Assembly: GCF_000003605.2 (NCBI RefSeq) | Contig: NW_003107100.1 | Coordinates: 13,948-37,113, forward strand | Source: Saccoglossus kowalevskii | Lineage: Eukaryota > Hemichordata > Enteropneusta > Harrimaniidae | Direction: 5' to 3' | DNA length: 23,166 bases | Translations under genes and position numbers: made by a program | The notes under the pieces: generated by a model | The model's database searches: none | The model's input: the letters and a program-made list of their open reading frames with translations, nothing else | Told to the model about the DNA's origin: nothing | Part shown: positions 18,701 to 23,166 of the stretch, one piece after another | Numbering within the stretch: position 1 is the first letter of the stretch | Layout of the letters: each line of letters opens with the position of its first letter

Positions 18701-21700
18701 ATGTTTCCAACGCGGGTGCTTCGAAAACGTTGGGTTTTGACTGTTATTTTTCTACTTTCGTTTATTTATTTTATAAGCAGTACATTTTACCAGGTAATTT
18801 AAACACGTCTGTACTAATTGTTGTTGCTTTATTTTCAAAATGTGGTATTGTGGGCCCATAAATCTAAGTCGTGTGCTGGTTATTTTGTTCTGACACAGGC
18901 AGCTGATCCTTTCATTTTGGACGACGATAGCGTGATCAAATCAAACGAGAGACGAATATTTCGCTGGAAATTACAGTATGATCCACGCAATTCATCGCTT
19001 CTAAGTACGTGTCGTAATTCTGTCCAGGGGAAGGTACTTATTGCGGACGAGAAGGGTAAGTAGAATTTAGTAGTTGTTTGTTTATTTTCAGGTATTCCGA
19101 TTCGTATCGTAGTGTATAGCTGTGTCCATTTCACACCGTATCGAAACCAAATAAATGAAACTTGTCAAGCAGATCGTCACCTCTCTTCTATCACTGGAAT
19201 TTAGCCAACCGAGCCAGGTTCAACTCAAACAGTATAGATTGTAGAAAACTCAGATTAAAAAAACAAAAACACTTATTTTATACAATTACTTGTTGTATTC
19301 TATGTATACTAGTGATTGTTACAATTGTGGGTACTAGATAACATACTTAGTAAGGGGTGGTGGTGGCTTCATTCACATTTGTATGCAGAAACTAGCAAAA
19401 ACTTGCAAACTTGAGTAAAGTAGTCAACACTGTTGTGTTACTTAGCTTGTGTTTAGAGGTGATCACAGAAAGCCCAATTTATTAAATAATTTTCAGGGTA
19501 CCGGTATATCAATAATGACGTCACCACCAGTTGCGCCATGTTGATGTTCATGATATTGAGTTAGATTTTTATAAATATAATTCTGATCTGAAGCTATCAC
19601 TGATGACATCTTATGTACATTCATAGACTTGGAGCACCTCAGTATTACATGGACAATGGAGAGATTTTCTCCCTACTTTAGAATACCAAAGGAATATTTG
19701 CACATAACAGTATTGTTTTGTCTTACAGGAAGTTGTGCACAGAGATAGGAGATAAATCACAGTCCCTCTTAGAATCCTATTATAACTGTTTACACACTAT
19801 TTCACTTTCTGTGCTAAAATTATACAGCTTGTCATTTTGTCATGTTCTTATTTAAAGCAAAGTACAGGTACATGTACCTAATTCAGTGAATATAAAATCC
19901 AGCGAAGATGCCTTTTTTTCTTCATTTTACATTCAACTCATCAAAAATCAGTGAAAATAAACTCCATACAAAACACCCAAAAAGTCTTTTCAGCGAAAAT
20001 TTATTCCCGCTAAAAAAATTATTTTAATTTTATATTATGTAGAATATATGTGTGATCTTACAGTTTGTGAGACATTATTACCTGATGTACAAATACTCAA
20101 AATTAGGAAAACGAATTTTATAAAAAAAATAAATGAATGTTTGTACATGAAAAAGTAAGTGCTTGTGGTGGATAAATAAACAAGTCGCACCTTTTAGACA
20201 CTATGCATGCATATTATTCACACTACACAAAACAAGTACCAGTTGGTACACAGCAATCAACCATTGAGAGTGAACTTCATAATCCTAAAAATTGGAATCC
20301 ATCTTGAATTAGCTCACCATATTAAACCTACATGAATCCATTCTATCCAAAACATTGATTTAAGGATTACACTTTTAATAATTGATCAAGAAATGGGACT
20401 ACATTTTGATCACCATGCTTGTCTTTTGTACAACTTGCGCACTTCAAAGTAGCAGTACTTGGCATTTTATATAAGATCACACCTCAAACAATTTCTATTT
20501 CAAGACCATTATATAGTTGTGACTGTGTCAAACATTCTTGCTGATGATATTTTAGATTGAGTGTGATAAGGATAAATCTAATCAAACTTTGCTAATTCTG
20601 GCTAGAGGATGACCCTTGTATTTTTCCTATTTTCTATTTAGGGTATTTGTGTGAACGATCTGATGTATTAGGGAATGGTTGCTGTGATATCACTGCTGAG
20701 AAAACAGTCCTGCATTGTTGTGATAAATGTCTAGATAACGGTTGCTGTAGTATTTATGAACATTGTGTATCGTGTTGTTTACAACCTCAAAAAGTGAGTA
20801 CATCATGTGTTTGTATGTTTAATTTGGATTAAATGACATTTTGCCAAAGACCAATTCGTGAAATGACTATCAATAATCTTCTTTAATGACTTTCGTTCTC
20901 CTGAAATCGTTGCAATTCAACTCATCAAAAATCTTGTTTGAATGTACATGAAATTCCCAATATATAGTTTCTTTAAAAGGTTTCATTAAATAGCCACATA
21001 TTTTTCGGGATGATGTTTTACTTTCCTCTATCAAATGCATGTGTGATTTTTTTTTAAATATATTTTGTTTTTGTAATTTTATTTCATAATTTTCTCTATA
21101 TTGATTCTTTCTTGTCCAAATTTACTCCCAGACTTTTAAATGGCCCATTAACAGACTATTAACAATTTCAGTTACATTTGTAATGGTTCCAAAACTATCC
21201 TGTAAAACAACAAATACTGCTCCTATCTATATCTGACCTAACACATTGTTTTTTACCTGATTACGGTTTTCAGCAACAACTATTGCAGGGAGTTTTAGGC
21301 AGAGCAAGTAAAGCCTTTCAGATATTGTTTTCGTCAGTCACTGATCACTTTGAACTTTGTCTAGCAAAGTGTCGTACGTCATCTGAAGTAAGTAGACATT
21401 TATTACAACTGCATCAAATACTTTTCTGCTGAAAATGTGCATATTGTATTTTCTATATTTCTGTAATTTGTCAACACTTACAAATGATAACGACAAATTC
21501 ACAATTAATAATAATAATTTTATTTAACTAGAGTTACATAGTAAGTTTTCACTTATAGTTATTTTGGGGATGGCTGTTCGCTGAATTATACTGCATTTAT
21601 TTTATTAGTAGCACAATTGTTTATATGAATTATTTTCATGGTAAAAATAAGTTTTATTTTAATGATTTAGTATTCAATTTTTTGGCTTACAGTATTTTGA

Positions 21701-22340
21701 ATTATTGGAGCTAATATTTATTATACAGTTTTTATAGCTTTTATGAATTTATAAGAGAACAGTTACTGTTTTTCTTATGGTCTGATTGAATGAGAATGGA
21801 GTGCTCACAATTTGCATCATTGGAGTGTCTGTAAGTGGTATGTTCGATTATGCAAATTTTGAATATATCACTGACAGTGCCTGGTAGTAAGCTAGTTCTA
21901 AAAGCGAAAATGATATTTTAGCCGACCTTTCTTTCTAGCATTTAAAAAAAATAATGTACAATAATATGATTATTAACTGAATACCTCAGATGTTTTGACA
22001 TATATGCTCTGTGATTATTTGCTTTGTGTTTTCATTGATCAGGTTGAAGAGGTCAAGGGTCAAACATGAGTACAATAACAATTATTGTAGCGCTCAATGC
22101 CATAGATTACATAGCTAGGTACATTTTAGCATGTAGTTGGTGGTGCAAATGCAATTGATCATCCAATATATTTCAGTGTTGTAATTTTCAAGATTGGTCG
22201 CAGTATACATGTACCATTACAAACAGTGTTGCTATGTTTTTATTTCTGCACAGAGTGTACAACATGAGAACACCTACCGAGATCCTGAAGCCAAGTACTG
22301 TTACGGAGATAACCCACCGGATTTACAACCAGCAAATTAA
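18701..22340 (+). CDS. SPRING1: SPRING (C12orf49), SREBF pathway regulator in Golgi, five exons, complete
   Basis: Exons 18701-18793, 18899-19055, 20642-20793, 21274-21387 and 22254-22340 total 603 bases and encode 200 residues, against 205 in human by recall. Splice sites are GT/AG and phases agree. SPRING is a single-pass Golgi protein that supports site-1 protease maturation and therefore SREBP activation. Residues 4-10 are basic (RVLRKR), followed by a membrane segment (about 11-28), so type II. The lumenal part has a conserved N-S-S glycosylation site at Asn62, CRNSVQGK at 69-76, and a cysteine-dense core (residues 84-134, 11 Cys) with NGCC, NGCCS-x-YE-x-C and SCCLQP. Then come [14 protein letters not shown] and [11 protein letters not shown], ending at YCYG-x-x-PP. 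The match to human SPRING runs nearly end to end. It is divergent from RNFT and followed closely by a fourth gene. Confidence 0.96.
19503..19552 (-). pseudogene. 50-bp copy of RNFT exon 1 inside SPRING intron 2
   Basis: These 50 bases match 18040-18089 in RNFT exon 1 at 48 positions, in the same orientation, and include TGACGTCA. The original encodes residues about 32-48 of RNFT ([17 protein letters not shown]). The copy would change one Gly to Glu and has one silent change. Both differences are C-to-T transitions on one strand or the other, and one is at a CpG. No start codon or splice sites accompany it, so it is not expected to be translated. Confidence 0.85.
19882..20020 (+). mobile_element. 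TA-type inverted-repeat element (MITE), copy C, truncated
   Basis: Sequence from TTCAGTGAATATAAAATCC to CAGCGAAAATTTATTCCCGC matches the middle and right half of the element at 17362-17573. The left arm is absent and the right arm is eroded into A/T runs. It lies in SPRING intron 2. Confidence 0.7.
20794..22253 (+). other. SPRING introns 3 and 4
   Basis: Both introns, either side of exon 4 at 21274-21387, are AT-rich with T-runs. I find no coding sequence, RNA gene or convincing mobile element. Confidence 0.5.
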
Positions 22341-22365
22341 TTAATCATTTATTTAACTGATATAG

Positions 22366-22371
22366 AATAAA
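22366..22371 (+). terminator. Candidate polyadenylation signal for SPRING
   Basis: AATAAA begins 26 bases after the TAA stop. If used, the 3' untranslated region would be very short, which fits the small gap of 324 bases before the next start codon. A later signal cannot be excluded. Confidence 0.5.
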
Positions 22372-22664
22372 TTATTTAGCCACCTCAAAACAAAAGTACA
22401 ATTTCTGAAAAGAATTGGAAATTAATCTCCACTGGACGTTTTTTGATATGATGTACAGCTTCATTTGTGGTGATTAATTTTTTAAAAAGTTGTAAATATT
22501 TGTTTCTAAAGAATAATATATTATTGAGACAGAGTCACAGAGATCTCACTTGTAAATAGGACAATTCTGAGGCTGTGATTGATCTAGAGAGAGGCATTCT
22601 GAAATTTTAACAACACGTTTTAAGTGTTGTATTTTGCATATAACTAAAATAATTCTGCTGGATA

Positions 22665-22799
22665 ATGGCTAGTTTTCAGTCACACTACAAGGTACCACCA
22701 TCTAGGAATGATGACATCAGTCACTATAGACCATTTGGTCCGCAGTGGATGGATACGGCAGTGCAGGAAACATTGCTGCCAGATTCACCGTGGCATCAG
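22665..22799 (+). CDS. First coding exon of an unrecognised protein, 45 residues, partial gene
   Basis: The ATG at 22665 has an in-frame TAA five codons upstream and is followed by 45 sense codons. The frame ends at a good donor (CATCAG then GTAAGAG) in phase 0, so this is a convincing first coding exon. The peptide is rich in Pro, Ser, His, Tyr and Trp, with HYKVPPS, HYRPFGPQW and DSPWHQ, and has no signal peptide or membrane segment. Short proteins with repeated Pro/Tyr/Trp and a GP-x-W motif occur among ciliary microtubule inner proteins. I do not recognise a specific family, so that idea is weak. The rest of the gene lies right of the window. It follows SPRING on the same strand after only 324 bases. 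Confidence 0.65.
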
Positions 22800-23166
22800 G
22801 TAAGAGTTTTCATAATCAAGCTTAAAAGATGTTGGTCGTTGCGCCAGATTTGTGTTGATAAACGTAAAGGTTTTCCCATAACCCACTGCGCTTTACTAAC
22901 AATATGGCGACAAGTACGCATGCGAGTTTTGATCTGAACAAACGGAACACAGTGCTCTTGGCGGTCAGAGAAAATGCAGCAGTTTCCCTATATAAACTTT
23001 GATATTCTCTCTTTTTTGTACACTCTGCTCCATGCAACACTCTAACTTTCTGCAGATGTGTGTGTATTGCATTGTGATAAAACTTGTTTATTTCCCATAT
23101 CTGATGCATATGTAGTGCATCAACCACCTCCCTCTAACTATTGACATTTATATTACTGACTCTAAA
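22800..23166 (+). other. First intron of the unrecognised gene, to the window edge
   Basis: No second exon is recognised before the window ends. The region has a CpG-containing patch near 22900 (AATATGGCGACAAG, then ACGCATGCGAG) with YY1-like and NRF1-like words. This could be an internal promoter or a repeat. Confidence 0.4.

Larger units (their letters stand above)
19056..20641 (+). other. SPRING intron 2
   Basis: Apart from the RNFT exon copy and the truncated MITE, I see only AT-rich sequence here. A TACCGGTA palindrome at 19499-19506 overlaps the left edge of the exon copy. Confidence 0.6.

Noticed and set aside
1-23166. CRISPR array or bacterial operon structure
   Set aside because: The spliced genes, long introns and transposon types are those of an animal nuclear genome. 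The tandem repeats lack the regular short repeat and unique spacer pattern.

Overview
The window is intron-rich, AT-rich nuclear DNA from an animal. It holds parts or all of four spliced protein genes and many non-coding repeats. The repeat spectrum suggests a marine invertebrate, probably a lophotrochozoan or non-vertebrate deuterostome: small TA-flanked inverted-repeat elements, a CR1/L2-like LINE tail, a tRNA-derived SINE head, a 160-bp tandem-repeat element ending in a hairpin, and frequent TACATGTA and TACCGGTA words. The species cannot be fixed from sequence alone. Exons were assembled by hand from reading frame, GT/AG splice sites, phase agreement and remembered protein families. No database search was run.

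Layout. Bases 1-2812 are upstream or intronic sequence with repeats. Bases 2813-6249 (+) carry the last five exons of a PRC1/Ase1/MAP65 cytokinesis regulator, ending at a stop codon. Bases 6250-11025 show no gene and separate two convergent 3' ends. Bases 11026-18182 (-) hold a complete eight-exon RNFT-type membrane RING E3 ligase of 365 residues. A 518-bp gap, probably a shared promoter, separates its start codon from that of the next gene. Bases 18701-22340 (+) hold a complete five-exon SPRING (C12orf49) gene of 200 residues. The first exon of a fourth, unrecognised gene starts at 22665 (+) and the gene runs off the window.

How the genes relate. RNFT proteins are ER-membrane ubiquitin ligases. 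SPRING is a Golgi protein needed for the site-1 protease/SREBP pathway. From memory, the same two genes are also head to head in human (RNFT2 and C12orf49 on chromosome 12), so the pair may be an ancient bidirectional unit. PRC1 has no obvious functional link to them.

The most unusual observation is a 50-bp, 48/50-identical copy of part of RNFT exon 1 (18040-18089). It lies in SPRING intron 2 (19503-19552), on the other side of the shared promoter, and is oriented so that the SPRING pre-mRNA is antisense to the RNFT mRNA. Other notable structures are a 310-bp hAT-like element with exact 5-bp target duplications, a three-member inverted-repeat element family with one copy nested in a dead LINE, and a 28-bp GC-rich palindrome whose motif recurs 1.7 kb away.
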